Notes: generated from the sequence alone by a model not told the origin. DNA of 64,000 bases from Chimonanthus salicifolius (GCA_013350335.1 CM023540.1:56582962-56646961), one strand, 5' to 3'. Counted from the stretch's first letter, positions 1-11,776 are shown. Made by a program: numbers and translations.

Positions 1-480
1 AAAATTCTTATTTTGAAATTTTCATAAGTTAGATAAAATTTCTAAATCTAGAAAACTTCTAAGTTTGGAAATTTTTTCTAAAATTGGATGGTTTCCAAAA
101 ATTGATCAATAGTTTTTTTTTTCTAAAACTATAAAACTTCCCAAAAATAGATTTTCCAAAACTAAGATTTTACTAAAACAAATTCCAAGATTAGAAAATT
201 CTTGCTTAAATAGGAAACTAATAAAATAAAAAATTTTACAAAAATAAAAAATTCTAAATATAGCAGTTTCAAAAATTAGCACTTTCAACAAATAAATTGA
301 TTCTAAAATATTGAGATTTTAAAAATTTCTTATCTAGGGAAACTTTCTAAAATTAGAACTTTTCAAAAATAAAAGTTTCCTATTTTAAAGAGTTTCCAAA
401 AATAGAACGTTCTAAAAATAACAATTTTTCTTAAAAATATATAATTTTAAAGGCACACAATTTAATTTTATGATTTTCTC
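1..480 (-). mobile_element. Athila-type retrotransposon, 5' leader (minus strand, truncated at window edge)
   Basis: This is very AT-rich sequence made of repeated TTTCCAAAA/TTCTAAAA-like words. It lies directly inside the primer-binding site at about 479-501. The same words in the same order recur at about 39290-39600, inside the PBS of the second Athila copy, so both are the untranslated leader of one family read on the minus strand. No coding potential is visible. The rest of this element lies left of position 1. Confidence 0.7.
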
Positions 481-501
481 CAGCAACGGCGCTGCGCCAA
501 A
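479..501 (-). other. Primer-binding site, tRNA-Asp type, with small insertion
   Basis: On the plus strand this region reads CAGCAACGGCG, then CTG, then CGCCA. It is the 3' end of plant tRNA-Asp with a few extra bases inside. A tRNA-Asp primer is typical of Athila/Tat gypsy elements. The cleaner copy is at 39607-39622. The insertion probably makes this site non-functional. Confidence 0.7.
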
Positions 502-505
502 AACT

Positions 506-1895
506 TGTTGTTGTCAAATATTATATTTATACCTCGCAAGCGTACGAACCATTTATAATATAGTAGTTAGAGTGCGAGGTTGAACCCAACAGAAAATCAC
601 AAAATATATGCACTAAAATTAAATTAGCATTCGTTTAAAAATATATATTATAAAGAAATGTATTCCCAATGTTTAAATCAAAGAACTCTAGCACTTGGAT
701 TTTAATAAATCTTAGATCTAAAAATCAAAACAACATCATTATCTCACTTATATCTAACTTGTAAAATTAACAAAATAAGATGTTTGAATTAAATTCAATG
801 TATTGTAAAGAATCAACTACATGTCCCTTTTTATTCAAAACAGTGAATTAAAATGATAATCTCGATCACAATTTAAAATTACATGCCCTAAGATCAAAAT
901 AACACATCTCCAACTTTAGGTCAAGTCCATGGAGAGATTTTAGGTCAAGTGCATGGAGAGATTCTAGTTGCAAAAATCATGTGGATGGAGATGGAGAAAA
1001 TCGTGTGGAGGATTGTGGGTTCTAGATCTAGGGTTCTAATGAATGGCTAGGATTGAATTGGTTTTAAATCTAATGGCTCTAAGGTAAGTTGGTTAAAATA
1101 ATTTATATAAATGGTAGGTTTCCTAACGGGGATTTAAGATTGAAAGATTGATCAAGATGGATGATGAGATTTATGGCCTAGATCTAATATGATGAATGTA
1201 TGAAATGGAAGCTCTAGGGTTTACCTAATTTTGATGCATGAGATGAAGGGTTAAGATTGAAGATGGTAAATGAATGGTGTGGATGACAAGGATAAGGAGA
1301 AGGCTTTTGGCGTGTGAAGGGGTTATGGACTTAGCATTTTGAGCCTATAAATGAGTACATGGGCCTCCAGTGGAATTTGGACTTGAGCTTGAGGACTTGG
1401 GCTTTTGTTGGACTTGAAGTGCACATTGACCTGGCCCATTGTGTATAATGCTCATGGACTTCTTGTGGCCTGGCCCAATGTTGGCTTGTGAAGGTTAGCT
1501 TGGCCCAATTGAAGTGGATCTCAGGCCCATGGATCTTGAGTTTCGACCTTTAGCTCTTGAATTGCATGTTCTCTCTTCCAGAATTTAATAATTAACTTCA
1601 GCACTTTAAAATCTAAAATATCGAATTAATCTAGACTCTCATAAATGATCTAGATTAACTAATTTACATGAAAATCCTAAAAGTGGAGTGAAATTCATCA
1701 TAAAAATTGTAGGTCTTCCAAATTAAGATCTAAACTTGCAATTATCCACATATTTGAGATTGTTTTCCTTTACTTCCCAAATTTATCTACAAAACTAAGA
1801 AATGACATTAAATGCACCTAATATATACAAAATCAAGGCTAACTAATCCAAATTGAAGGATTGAAGGATAAAAATGTAAATTTCAGTGCTCAACA
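506..1895 (-). mobile_element. Athila LTR (5' LTR of minus-strand element)
   Basis: The LTR starts, on the minus strand, with TGTTGAGCACTG at 1895 and ends at 506 next to the PBS. Both ends match the LTR at 39629-42032 in sequence and layout, although this copy is about 1 kb shorter. Its outer end at 1895 abuts the gag of another Athila running the opposite way, so it appears to have inserted into a relative. The interior shows no gene. It contains many 'ttggcccaat/gggcct' words and 'gatggatgatg' simple repeats. Confidence 0.75.
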
Positions 1896-2326
1896 CCATC
1901 TCAACAACGTATCAACGTAAGCCTACTCTTGAAGATACGTTGCAGCAGTTCATGCAATCCACCCAGCAAGCTATGCACAAGCTTGACACACAGCTTCGAC
2001 AATTAGCCACTGCGATAGGAGATATGGAGAAATGCAAATTTCCTAGTCAGCCTATCCTAAAACCAAAGGGACAGTATGAGGTTTCATCCTCCAATATAGA
2101 GAATGCTAAATCGATTACTACATTAAGATTATGGAGACAGGTAGATAATAGAGTGGAAATGCTTGGACAATTAGATGATCAAATAGTTGGTCAACCAAAG
2201 CATTCTGAGGATCCACCTAGTCCTCCAATTGTTCAAATTACACCTGAAAGTCTTGTTAAAAATACTTTTTTCCTAAACGTCCGTACCCTCAGAGGTTACC
2301 CAATCCTAAAAAGGAGTACCCTATAG
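1896..2326 (+). pseudogene. Athila gag, C-terminal part
   Basis: The open frame contains QLRQLATAIGDMEKCKFPSQ and KGQYEVSSS. The same segment occurs on the minus strand at 33166-33358 (QLGQLATAIGDREQDKCPSQ). It is a structural, capsid-forming protein region that follows the zinc knuckle in this family. The frame stops at 2326, before the protease. Confidence 0.75.
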
Positions 2327-2442
2327 TGACATAGAGGTATTTAGACACGTCAATATCAACATACCTCTACTTGATGCTATAAATCAAGTACTCTTCTATG
2401 CAAAATTTATGAAAGACCTTTGTCTGGTGAAAAGGAAAACAC

Positions 2443-2775
2443 ATGTCCCTAGAAAGGCATTTTCAGCATAGAACGCAAGTGCAACTCCTCCAGCAACTGT
2501 TTTCATTCAAACATAAGGACCCTGGGTGCCCAACCATTTCATGCACCATTGGTAGATACACAATTGCCAGGGCTTTGTTAGATCTTGGAGCCAGTGTCAG
2601 CCAACTGACATACTCTGTCTATGAGCAGTTAGGGTTAGGAACATTAAAACCCACCCCTATCACTCTTCAGTTAGCTGATCGCTCTGTGAAAATCCCGAGA
2701 GGTGTGATAGAGGACGTTTTTCTCAAAGTCGACAAATTCTACCTCCTAGTAGATTTTGTTGTGCTGGATTTGTAG
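2443..2775 (+). pseudogene. Athila retropepsin-like protease
   Basis: The aspartic protease of the gypsy polyprotein cleaves Gag-Pol. The catalytic motif is visible as ALLDLGASVS near residues 45-54, followed by the flap-side segment LADRSVKIPRGVIEDVFLKV. The frame ends in a stop at 2775. The reading continues in another frame at 2908-3279 into the linker with the LKYYYLG and IAFDLT motifs. The minus-strand paralogue is at 32578-32889. Confidence 0.8.
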
Positions 2776-2907
2776 AACGAGAGTGGGAACATCCCGGTTA
2801 CTCTTGGATGACCATTTTTGGCCACCGGTAAAGCTGTTATCAATTGCCAAAATGGCAGGCTTAGATTATCATTCGGAGATCGGACAACATAACTCAATGT
2901 ATTTAAC

Positions 2908-3279
2908 TTGTGTAAGCAACCTCCATGCACAGATGACCTGTACAAGGTTAACTTTATTCAGAGCTCTGTTGAAGATATTTTCCTTCACTTCATTTGTGAT
3001 GACCCATTTGAGAAATCTCTGTCCACTTTTGGTAGAAACTTCAATAAAAATGGTGAGCAAATAGTGAGCTCTCTACTTGACAAAGCCCCATATGTTGAAA
3101 GAGCGACAAAATCCAAACCATTCCTTGTCAGCCAATCTGTAACAGTCCCCTCTGTCGAAAAGCCACCAAAATTAGAACTTAAGCCACTGCCGAAAAACTT
3201 GAAATATTATTATCTAGGATCATCCAATACCTCACCTGTTATTATAGCTTTTGATTTAACTTCTGACCAGGAGTCTTGA
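2908..3279 (+). pseudogene. Athila pol linker between protease and reverse transcriptase
   Basis: This segment carries PPKLELKPLPKNLKYYYLG and ends at DLTSDQES followed by a stop. It matches the minus-strand copy at 32017-32424, which reads through the same end. Its function is unknown. It is a conserved spacer in Athila-like polyproteins. Confidence 0.7.
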
Positions 3280-3439
3280 CTCCTCGCTGTTTAAGAGAAC
3301 ACCAAGAAGCTATAGGATGGTCCATTGGCGATGTCAAAGGAATTAGCCCATCTGTGGTCATGCATAAAATTCACTTGGAAGAAAACTCCAAGACATCTAG
3401 AGAACCACAAAGACGTCTAAATCCGGTAATGAGGAAGTA

Positions 3440-4315
3440 GTGAGAGTCGAAATTTTAAAACTTCTCGAGGTGGGTATCATCTACCAGATCTCTGACAGTG
3501 TATGGGTGAGTCCGATACAGATTGTACCTAAGAAGTCGGGGTTGACGGTAGTCAAGAATGAGGATAATGAGTTGGTCCCAACACACGTCCAAACGGGTTG
3601 GAGAGTTTGTATTGACTACTGAAAACTGAATACTGCTATTGGAAAGGATCACTTCCCTCTCTCTTTCATTGATCAGATGCTTGAGCATTTAGCCGGTCAT
3701 GCATTATATTGCTTTCTTCATTGTTATTCTGACTATAACCAAATCTATGTTGCTCCAGAGGATCAGGAGAAAACTACATTCACATGTCCATTCGGTACGT
3801 TTGCCCATTGTCATATGGCTTTTGGACTGTGCAATGCACCTGCCTCCTTTCAGCGGTTCATGATCAGCATCTTTTCTGACATGGTCGAATGTTTCCTGGA
3901 AGTTTTCATGGACGACTTCTCTGTATTTGGATCTACCTTTGACAATTGCCTACAACATCTGACTCTTGTCTTAGTTAGATGAAAAGAAACGAACCTAGTG
4001 TTTAATTGGGGAAAATGTCATTTCATGGTAAAACAGGGAATAGTCCTGGGGCACATCGTATCTGAAAAGGGAATCAAAGTAGATAAAGCTAAGGTCAACT
4101 TGATCTCTAATCTGCCTAAACCTCAAACTGTGAAAGAGATCAGGTCTTTCCTATGTCATGCCGGATTTTACAGAACATTCATTAAAAATTTCAGCGAAAT
4201 GTCCAGACCTCTCTATAGACTCATGACCAAGGACACTCTATTCAATTTTGATGAGAAGTGTGTTACAACCTTTAAAAAATTGAAAATTACTTTGACCTCC
4301 GCGCCAGTCATATAG
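3440..4315 (+). pseudogene. Athila reverse transcriptase
   Basis: An RVT_1-type polymerase is readable in three pieces (3440-3622, 3677-3982, 3998-4315). Motifs in order are SPIQIVPKKSG, TGWRVCIDY then a stop, GTFAHCHMAFGLCNAPASFQ, the catalytic FMDDFSVFG, and the connection segment LGHIVSEKGIKVDKAKV with FLCHAGFYRTFIKNFS. The catalytic aspartates are present, but stops and frame breaks rule out a functional enzyme. The segment LDGYSGYNQI usual in the family reads CYSDYNQI here. Confidence 0.85.
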
Positions 4316-4505
4316 CCACCTAATTGGACTGTACCATTCGAAATCATGTGCGATGCCTCAAACTATGTTGTAAGAGAAGTTTTAGGACAAAGAGTGAATA
4401 AATTACCACATGTTATCTACTACACCACTGAACGATGAGCAACTCCATTATTCCACTTCGAAAAAGGAACTGCTGGCTGTAATCTTTGCACTAGACAAAG
4501 AAATG
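4316..4505 (+). pseudogene. Athila RNase H, N-terminal remnant
   Basis: After a stop the reading continues as NWTVPFEIMCDASNYVV (the DAS motif of gypsy RNase H) and, in a shifted frame, as LHYSTSKKELLAVIFALDK. Homology stops at about 4500-4510. The remainder of pol and the 3' LTR are missing. Confidence 0.7.
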
Positions 4506-4556
4506 GAATTCCAATGCTATATGTTTAATATGAAATGGCATGATGCACTCACATCT
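4506..4556 (+). mobile_element. Fragment of a TGTAAC-family LTR (left piece of truncated copy)
   Basis: The last bases (AAATGGCAT...TGCACTCACATCT) match the complete plus-oriented copy near 35865-35890. They continue seamlessly at 9078, beyond the inserted copy 4557-9072. The left part of this copy is missing at the junction with the Athila pol. Confidence 0.6.
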
Positions 4557-5339
4557 TGTAACGCCCCGCCCTTTTTCACTCACTTCTTCCCGTAAATTCA
4601 GAGTCTATTTTTTTTTTATAACAGAGTAGAGTGATAGAGCGCGGGACGTCACGACGCGAGTTAAGTCCGAACTTCTAAAGTCCAACCTTAACTGGCCAAC
4701 CCTATGTGTGCATGGACTCAGTCCATGAAAAATGGTTCACACATAGCAATATAAACATGTGGAATAATAATCATAACATGCGGAATCATAATAGAACACA
4801 GTTCTATTCCATTCAGATAGCAAAGTATGTCAAGTCATTAATCATCATTATCATAACCCAATTATCCAATAATACATCCAACCATAGCAAATCCGTCTAA
4901 GTTATTACATCTAAACTCTAGATACTCAAAACACAAGCCCATGAGTATCTTAAACAAATATAAATTTTAATCCTCCAAGATCCTTTGCCTGGCCCGTTTC
5001 ACGTTCATCGTTCCTCTCGTTTCTGTATCATCCACTAGGGTAGAAGTAGGGCGTTAGTACAACGTGCTCAGTAGGCATTCCAATTAGGGTTAACACATGG
5101 GTCAGTACCAAAAATCCAGATATAATAAATATATCAAATCCATTATAATAAATCATACCATACTTATAAAACATTGTATCCAAAACAGTATATGATAATA
5201 GAGATCCAATCATACAAATAAAAAACCGGAAACCTTGCATGATAATAAAGATCATAATCATGCCGATTCAATGTCATGCCATACTATCATATGCAATGAG
5301 TTTCACCCATCACATATGCATAAAATTTGTACCCCTCCA

Positions 5340-5600
5340 CATAGGTCTTTCGGGCGCCCCGACGGAGTGTGGACCCTCCGGCTACATTTCACACATAATA
5401 TACTCTTGATGGAAAGCTCTTCATCAAGGTATCTCCCACGATTCTTTTACGGACGCCCCGACGGAGTGGTGGATCTCCAGCTACATAGTATCCTCTTGAT
5501 AGAATTCTCCTCATCAAGGTATCCCCCACTAGTGCTTTACGGACGCCCCGACGGAGTGTGGGTCCCCAGTTACCGTTCGTCCCTCCCATGCCATGCATGA
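5340..5600. repeat. Hairpin and GACGGAGTGTGG repeat cluster, copy 1
   Basis: Three to four imperfect units of about 80 bp combine a CTTGATG...CATCAAG inverted repeat, a CCCCCAC stretch and a GGACGCCCCGACGGAGTG core. The cluster ends in the marker CCATGCCATGCATGAGATG. The same module occurs once in each sister unit. Confidence 0.75.
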
Positions 5601-6984
5601 GATGCAAATGTCCACATACTATGCAATTATACAAATCATAGCATTTAAAAGCTCATTTTGAAACATATACAACACATGTTATTTTATCATATAAACATAG
5701 CATTTAAAAATCATAATTTGAAACATATCTTTTGCAATATAAATTTATCAAATCAAAATAAAAACAATGTACATAAACCCATGGTTTCAAAGAGGTGGAA
5801 TCCTACCAAAGACCGCTACGTGTCCTTGCGTCTTTCGTCCGGTAACCGCTCACGATCGTAAACACCTTGTGAAGTTCCATTACCTTATAACATATTAATC
5901 AATCAAAACCAAGTCCCACTTGATTTACAATATTTTAAATCCATAAACCAATCCCCATGGGGTTCGGCCACACACCATGGCCAAACCCATGGTCCCTTAT
6001 TTTTTACCATAATTACAACAATGCCATCCATGGCTAACATAACCCATTACCTACCATTTTCACATTTATTTAACAAATTGCTATTGGTCTAACCTTTAGT
6101 TAATATTTCATTTTAATTACAATATTGCCATTATACTTATCCATAGCCATTTACCTTCCTTATTTTTCATATATTTACAAGATTGCCATCCATGGCTAGT
6201 ATAACCCAATTTAGCAAGTATTTATAGCCTTGCCATTGCCTACAACAACTTAGGCTTAGGTTCCAACACATAGATCCATTTATTTATTTTAAACATCCAT
6301 AACACTCCCAAGAACCCTTTTTAAAATAATTCATAACCGATTCCATTCACTTATGTTTGAGTTTCAAACATAGTTCCATTAATTACCATATTGCCATCCA
6401 AAGCTATAATTCCATTATTCTTACCCTTCATCCCTTGGTTTGGTGAACCATTTATTAAAATTATGCAAAGACCCAAACATGGCCCATTAACAAGTTCATG
6501 GGGTTCGGCCATACACCATGGCCGAACCCTTGATGTTTCTTTTCAATGGTTCACCAAGTTAGGTCCATAAACCATAACCTATACTTGCATCCTTCCTTTA
6601 AAATACACATAAACATAAGCCCATAAAATTGATTCATGGGGTTCGGCCAAACATCATGGCCGAACCCTATGTCCATTTATTTCACTTATTAACAATTTTG
6701 CCATCACCTTCATCACCTTAGGTTTAGGTTTCTAAAACCGATTCATAAATTTATACATTATACATAACACTCCAATTAACCCCTCTAAAAATATTCCAGC
6801 ACATGATCCATTATATAATTCATGGTTCATAAAATAAAACCCTAATCCCTTAACATAGTCCATAAATATATATTTGCCTTCTCCAATTGGTCCATCATTC
6901 ATTTAAAATATTAAATCCATTCATGACCCATAAAATTGGTTCATGGGGTCGGCCATACATCATGGCCGAACCCATGATATCATG

Positions 6985-7262
6985 GTTCCACAACTAGATA
7001 CTTTCCCAATTTAACATTCATGCTTCCATAATTAGACACTTTCCAAATTTAGCTTTCATGCTTCCATAATTAGACACTTTCCAAGTTTAGCATCCATGCT
7101 TCCATAATTGGACACTTTCCAAGTTTAGTATCCATGCTTCCATAATTAGACACTTTCCAAGTTTAGCATCCATGCTTCCATAATTGGACACTTTCCAAGT
7201 TTAGCATCCATGCTTCCATAATTGGACACTTTCCAAGTTTAGTATCCATGCTTCCATTTAAT
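6985..7262. repeat. 38-bp tandem repeat, about seven units
   Basis: The unit contains CCATGCTTCCATAATTAGAC and CACTTTCCAAGTTTAG. Units differ by a few substitutions (AATTAGAC/AATTGGAC, CATCC/TATCC). A related array in the opposite orientation lies at about 16860-17020 in copy 3, so it belongs to the family. Confidence 0.85.
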
Positions 7263-9072
7263 CAATCAACATTCATCTATGATCCTCAATCATTTGATTC
7301 CAATAGAATTATTAATACGTCTCCATGGGGTTCGGCCATACACCATGGCCGAACCCTGTGGTTCAACTCTTTTTCTTAAACCATTTAAACCCATATTTTT
7401 TTCCTCATTAAAAAATCCATAAATTATAAGCAACAACCTTCCATGGGGTTCGGCCCTTCACCATGGCCAAACCCTATGGTTTATCCAATTCTCTTAAACC
7501 ATTTAAACCCATAAATCAAACCATGTCTTTCCATGGTTTCCATCTTTCAAACTTTAATTACATCTCCATAGTCTTTCCATGGAGTTCAGCCATGCACCAT
7601 GGCCGAACCCTATGGTTCATTCTTTCTTCTTGATCTTGTCTTTCCATAGTTGGTTTTAAAGAGAGAATCAAACCTTTCACGCTGTATGCAGATCAAAACA
7701 AGAACTCTTGAATTGGACGTTGCTACCCTTGCTGCTCCAACTAGTTTACAGCCACTACCGGTGCACTCTTCCCTCTTAGTGCTTCTAGTTTCAAGCAGAG
7801 AATCCCCTGCAACTCTGCTATAAGCCGATCTCTCTGCTGTCTTCTCTCCAAATATCACTCCCATGCTGGCTGAAGGGTCTGCCAGCCTCTGCTCTGCTGC
7901 AACTACTCGCTTCTTTCTTAGCACAGTCGTGTGCTATTCCCTCTGTGTTTCTTCCTGGGCTTGCACGCCTCTATGATGCTGATCTCCTCTCCTCCAATCT
8001 GTTGCAGTCTTCCCTCTATTCTCTTCTCAAAACCACCTTTGTTGCCACGAACACCTTGCTGCCCACGTTGCAGCCAGAAGAATTCTGGACTGAATCTGTC
8101 CTCAGATCTGCCCCTAAAGAACCCACACAAATCTGATATGTATGCTGTATAAATCTAGCCCCTTTCGGTCTATGAATCAGACACTAACTCAGGTTGTCGT
8201 GAGTTCTCCTTTGGCCGATTTCCTCTCTGGTAATACACCTCTCAGATTGTGTAATACTGTGTGTCTCCTTCACTCTCCATTGCCTCATTTAAAGGTGCTA
8301 CCCCGACTGTATATTAGGAATATACAGTCGGTCCATATCAGACTTGTTATATTGAGAATCTCATTGACGTGTCCCATTTAGGATAGCATGTGTCTATACA
8401 TGCTGACTGTATTGCAGCCTCCTTTCTCATCTCTGTATGTATATCAGGAATCCTATGAAAGCTAGAACCTTCCTTTTCAGCCTTATGTTTGTGGCTGCCT
8501 TTCTTTAAATCCTTCCCATTAATCCTATCTTAGAAGGTGCTAAGATAGATCATTCCCTATGTCGTGTGCCCCTTGTTTGTGGCTGCCTTTCTTTTATTAA
8601 AACCTTCCCTTAATCCTATCCTTATTTAGATTAGATAACTTCATTGGCTTCCATTCCATGCGCATAACATATAGATATTCATATCTATCATGCGACCAAG
8701 CCATCTATATTTATCTCTAGATATTTTCTTTATTTAATCTTAGATATCTTCTCAAGATATTCTAACATATCAATGTGGATATGAAAAATCCCACATACAC
8801 GGCCAAGGTAATCTTCATGTAATTTTTAACATCCCCTTGGATATTCAAATCCAATAATTCGGCCATGCATAATTATTTATTTAATTTAGACATAATGCAT
8901 ACTCTTTTAATTCAACCCCATTTAAATTTATTTGAAACCATTTATCAAAATCGTTGGGTCTTAATTGGGCAAAGACCCAACATTTCACCCATCTAAGATC
9001 CATATGTAAAATTTACAAATTAAATAGGTAATTTCCATAAATATTTATAACTTGAAATTCCGGGGTGTTACA

Positions 9073-9928
9073 CATCTCATGCATGGCATGGGAGGGATCA
9101 TATGAGGGGAGTCCACGCTCCATTCGGATATCCGATAAACAAACATGGGGAGGGATCTGCACTGATTCCAATTATAATGTTTGAAATGAAAGAGGAGTCC
9201 ACGCTCCGTTCGGTGGAACCGATAAGGCATACATGGGGAGTCATGACAATACCTTGATGTGGCTTATGCATCAAGAGGATTACTATGTGATTGTGATATG
9301 GTTGATGGGTGGGAATCATGGCATATGACACCCATGGCATGGCATTGACTTGCATGATTTTGACATTACATATCTATTTGACTTTTATATTAATCCATGT
9401 GTTTGACTCTACTCGGAATACCTCTGGGCTCGTTGTCTAACGCCCCATTTCTACTTTAGATGATGACACATGTAATGGACGGAGCAAAGGATGTGAACGG
9501 AGCCAAGCTTAGGAGCTTGGATAATTTAGATTTATTTTATTTAAGTTTTTAATTTCGGACAATATAATTTGAGTTATTCGCATTTTAGGACTGTAATAAC
9601 TTAGAACTATCCTGCCATGGTTTGGTTTTAACTTTGGACATTTTTAAGATTAATTTATGTGATGGACTTCCTTGCTTAAAAATTGATGGGAATAGTAACT
9701 CTATTATAATTCCGCATTATGTTTATTCCGCAAGTTTACCTTATTACGTGTGAATCATTTTAGTGGACTTAATCCACGCACCCGTATGGTTGGCCAGTTA
9801 AGGGCAGGGCGTTGGAAGCCCGGACTTAACTCGCGTCGTGGCCTCTCGCTCTCTCTCACTCTTTATTTCAAAAAAAAAATATATATAGACTCTGATTTTC
9901 GGAGAGTGAAAAAGGGCGAGGCGTTATA
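9073..9928 (+). mobile_element. Truncated TGTAAC-family LTR, right end
   Basis: This continues the copy interrupted by 4557-9072. It carries the CATGCATGGCATGGGAGGG marker, GAGTCCACGCTCC repeats (about 9105-9230), a T/A-rich stretch, then GTTGGCCAGTTAAGGG and the terminal AAAGGGCGAGGCGTTATA. The last bases deviate from the usual TTACA. Downstream, Copia sequence starts at once. Confidence 0.7.
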
Positions 9929-10570
9929 AAGACCAGATTTGACAAAAGGCTATCACGAAATTGTGAACTTAGATTCCAAGTCTCACAATGTTAGATTCAA
10001 ATGTTTGAAGGGATACCATTGTTGGTACCACAATTGAAACATGTTTTGGAATCATCATGTATCTTGTCTTTAGTCCATGTTGTTGTTTGATTGTTTGATT
10101 AATTTCATAAAAGATACTTGTCTGTACATGTTGGTATGCACTCTTGTATTAGAATATACTTATCTCATTTCATTTCATATGCCATGTGATTTGTGCATCT
10201 TTAGGAAATGAATGCAGTTTGTACATTACCTCATGTATAGGGCATGTATGTGATTAAAACTAGTTTAATACACATACGCAATGTCGTTTCATTCCAAAGT
10301 TCTAAAACTTACGAATCCTATGTGGAATGAAGCATGCTCTATGCCGATTAAATGGATATTTTGTTTTAGTGTGACCTACCAAAAGTAATGATTGAATAAT
10401 CCATTTAAGTACCAGCTCTTTTCAAGGAATTGAAGCTCCCTTCAAAGAATGGTAAAATATTTTATCATGTTTTGGGTAATAACATGAAAATAGGCATAAA
10501 AGCTGTGTGTGTAGGGTCATACTTCATTTATGTATGCTTGATCAATATACTCAAATCAGGAAATGAATGT
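9929..10570 (+). repeat. Duplicate of the segment at 26990-27531/31445-31481
   Basis: Both copies share, for example, AGATTCCAAGTCTCACAATG and CCAGCTCTTTTCAAGGAATT in the same order with only scattered differences. In the other copy the sequence is interrupted at ATGTTT by the LTR-like unit 27532-31439. This copy shows the uninterrupted empty site (CATGTTTTGGGTAATAAC at about 10468-10485). Confidence 0.9.
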
Positions 10571-10908
10571 ATGACTAGTGTGCTTTGAATTTCATTCCAA
10601 TATACATTAGATTATAGATTATGTGGAATGAATTATGTTCATATATGCCTTGCCTTGCTAAAAGCCTGGAAATGTCGCATCTCATGACATCACACACTTG
10701 GGCAATGTACTTAAAATGGTGAATCAAATGTGTCCAAAAATCTTGGATTGATTTGGATCTAGAAAGGAGATCTGTAATCCATGGTTTGTGCCTATTTTCA
10801 GAAGGGTAAATTGAATCTTGAAATGGCACGGATACGATGTGAATGTATGTATCATCACTGGCATTAAAAGGTGCATAAGCAAAGCTTGATGAACTATGAA
10901 CATCACAA

Positions 10909-10930
10909 GCACACACACACACACACACAT
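10909..10930. repeat. (AC)n microsatellite
   Basis: An uninterrupted AC dinucleotide run of about 10 units inside the Copia internal region. Confidence 0.9.
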
Positions 10931-11282
10931 GTCCAGTCTTTTTTAGTGTAAAACCCAGGTCGAAGGATAGACTAGTCAAAGGTACAGACAGGTCGTCAGG
11001 TCGTTAGTTATGACCGGTCGGTATATCATAAAGAGTAAGTTAAAAAGGTCTCTTTCTGTAAAAATGATAGATCATTTCAAAATCATCGTTTCCTCTCTCA
11101 CTGAAGCTCTGCGATTTCTTCCTCTCCCCCCATACCCTAGATTAGCCGTTGGGACCTCCAGGAGTTAAATCTAGCCAGAAAACCTTAGGGTTTTTGCTTC
11201 CTTCACTTCTAAAAGCGAAGTTATCACGGTGGCTGTGAGATTTAGTGTTCAGAAAAGCCTTGGTTAGCTCTTCCCTAGCAAC

Positions 11283-11776
11283 CATGCTGAAAAAGGAGAC
11301 AGCTAAATCTCAGTCTGTGACCACCGGAAAAATACCTGAGTCCAAAGCCCCATTTCCTCAGGAGATTACCTAGGTTCGCACGGGATGTTCCCAAATCTAC
11401 CTCTGTCGGCTTTGCTCAGAAGAGTACCCCTCACAGAAAGATCCCTACCTCAAATATTGTACCAGACTACAGAGCTGAAGTAAAAGTGATAATAATTGAA
11501 GATCCCGAAGATGAAGCAGAACGTATGACTGAGGTACATTTGAGAGAGTTTCAATCTCCTCGAGAAAGGAACATCACTCTTGATGAAAGAGTCTCCTCGC
11601 TTGAAAGGAGGATGGATGACCTTGAAGATTGGGTACACGAGATCAAGGTGTTTGTCAAGAAACTCTACGGAAAGGAGATTGTTCATAAATTTATTGAACA
11701 TCTTCCTCAGACGAATCTGCTTAGGATAGTTTTTTCTTGTCCCGTGTTTATGCGCCTTGAAAAATTATACTTTTGA
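11283..11776 (+). pseudogene. Frameshifted coiled-coil ORF in Copia internal region
   Basis: An ATG at 11283 (MLKKETAKSQSVTTGKIPES) runs about 29 codons to a stop. The adjacent frame continues from about 11370 through STPHRKIPTSNIVPDYRAEV and an acidic segment (IEDPEDEAER). It then has a heptad-like stretch DERVSSLERRMDDLEDWVHE, typical of a coiled coil, and ends about 11776. I do not recognise the family. Sireviruses are known to carry an extra, env-like or coiled-coil ORF before the 3' LTR, which fits the position. There is no transmembrane segment. Confidence 0.45.

Larger units (their letters stand above)
1896..4505 (+). pseudogene. Decayed Athila-type gag-pol (plus strand)
   Basis: The Ty3/gypsy polyprotein can be followed in order: gag C-terminus, retropepsin, linker, reverse transcriptase, RNase H start. 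It needs several frame changes and crosses several stops (for example after the WRVCIDY motif and near 3982). The 5' half lies beyond the inserted LTR at 506-1895 and is outside the window. The 3' end is lost in the RNase H region, where it joins a fragment of a TGTAAC-family LTR. The lineage call rests on the FMDDFSVFG reverse transcriptase motif, the DLGAS protease motif and the shared gag with the tRNA-Asp-primed copy at 31482-42032. Confidence 0.85.
4557..9072 (-). mobile_element. TGTAAC-family long LTR-like unit, copy 1
   Basis: The unit begins TGTAACGCCCCGCCC and ends GGGGTGTTACA, flanked on both sides by the 5-bp direct repeat CATCT (4552-4556 and 9073-9077). It is 4.5 kb long with no gene of any retroelement inside. 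From its TATA/leader side, inferred from sister copies, it reads on the minus strand. It contains seven copies of a 29-bp near-palindrome with arms GGGTTCGGCCAT and ATGGCCGAACCC (5960, 6501, 6638, 6946, 7328, 7446, 7582). It also contains a hairpin-repeat cluster at 5340-5600 and a 38-bp tandem array at about 6985-7262. It is most simply a solo LTR. A non-autonomous element cannot be excluded. Confidence 0.75.

Noticed and set aside
7610..8381. Cluster of frames on both strands in copy 1 (60-104 codons) with near-normal base composition
   Set aside because: I considered a captured gene fragment, but the strands overlap, no motif is recognisable, and the position corresponds to the U3/leader part of sister units.
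4557..9072. TGTAAC-family units as TIR DNA transposons
   Set aside because: Only the first 11 or so bases are inverted, the duplications are 5 bp, and a TATA/leader layout exists. This fits LTRs better than hAT (8 bp), Mutator (about 9 bp) or CACTA (3 bp). It is kept as a minor alternative only.
10575..10979. 134-codon minus-strand frame with VCVCVCAC run
   Set aside because: It is produced by the AC microsatellite and antisense Copia sequence; no family resemblance.
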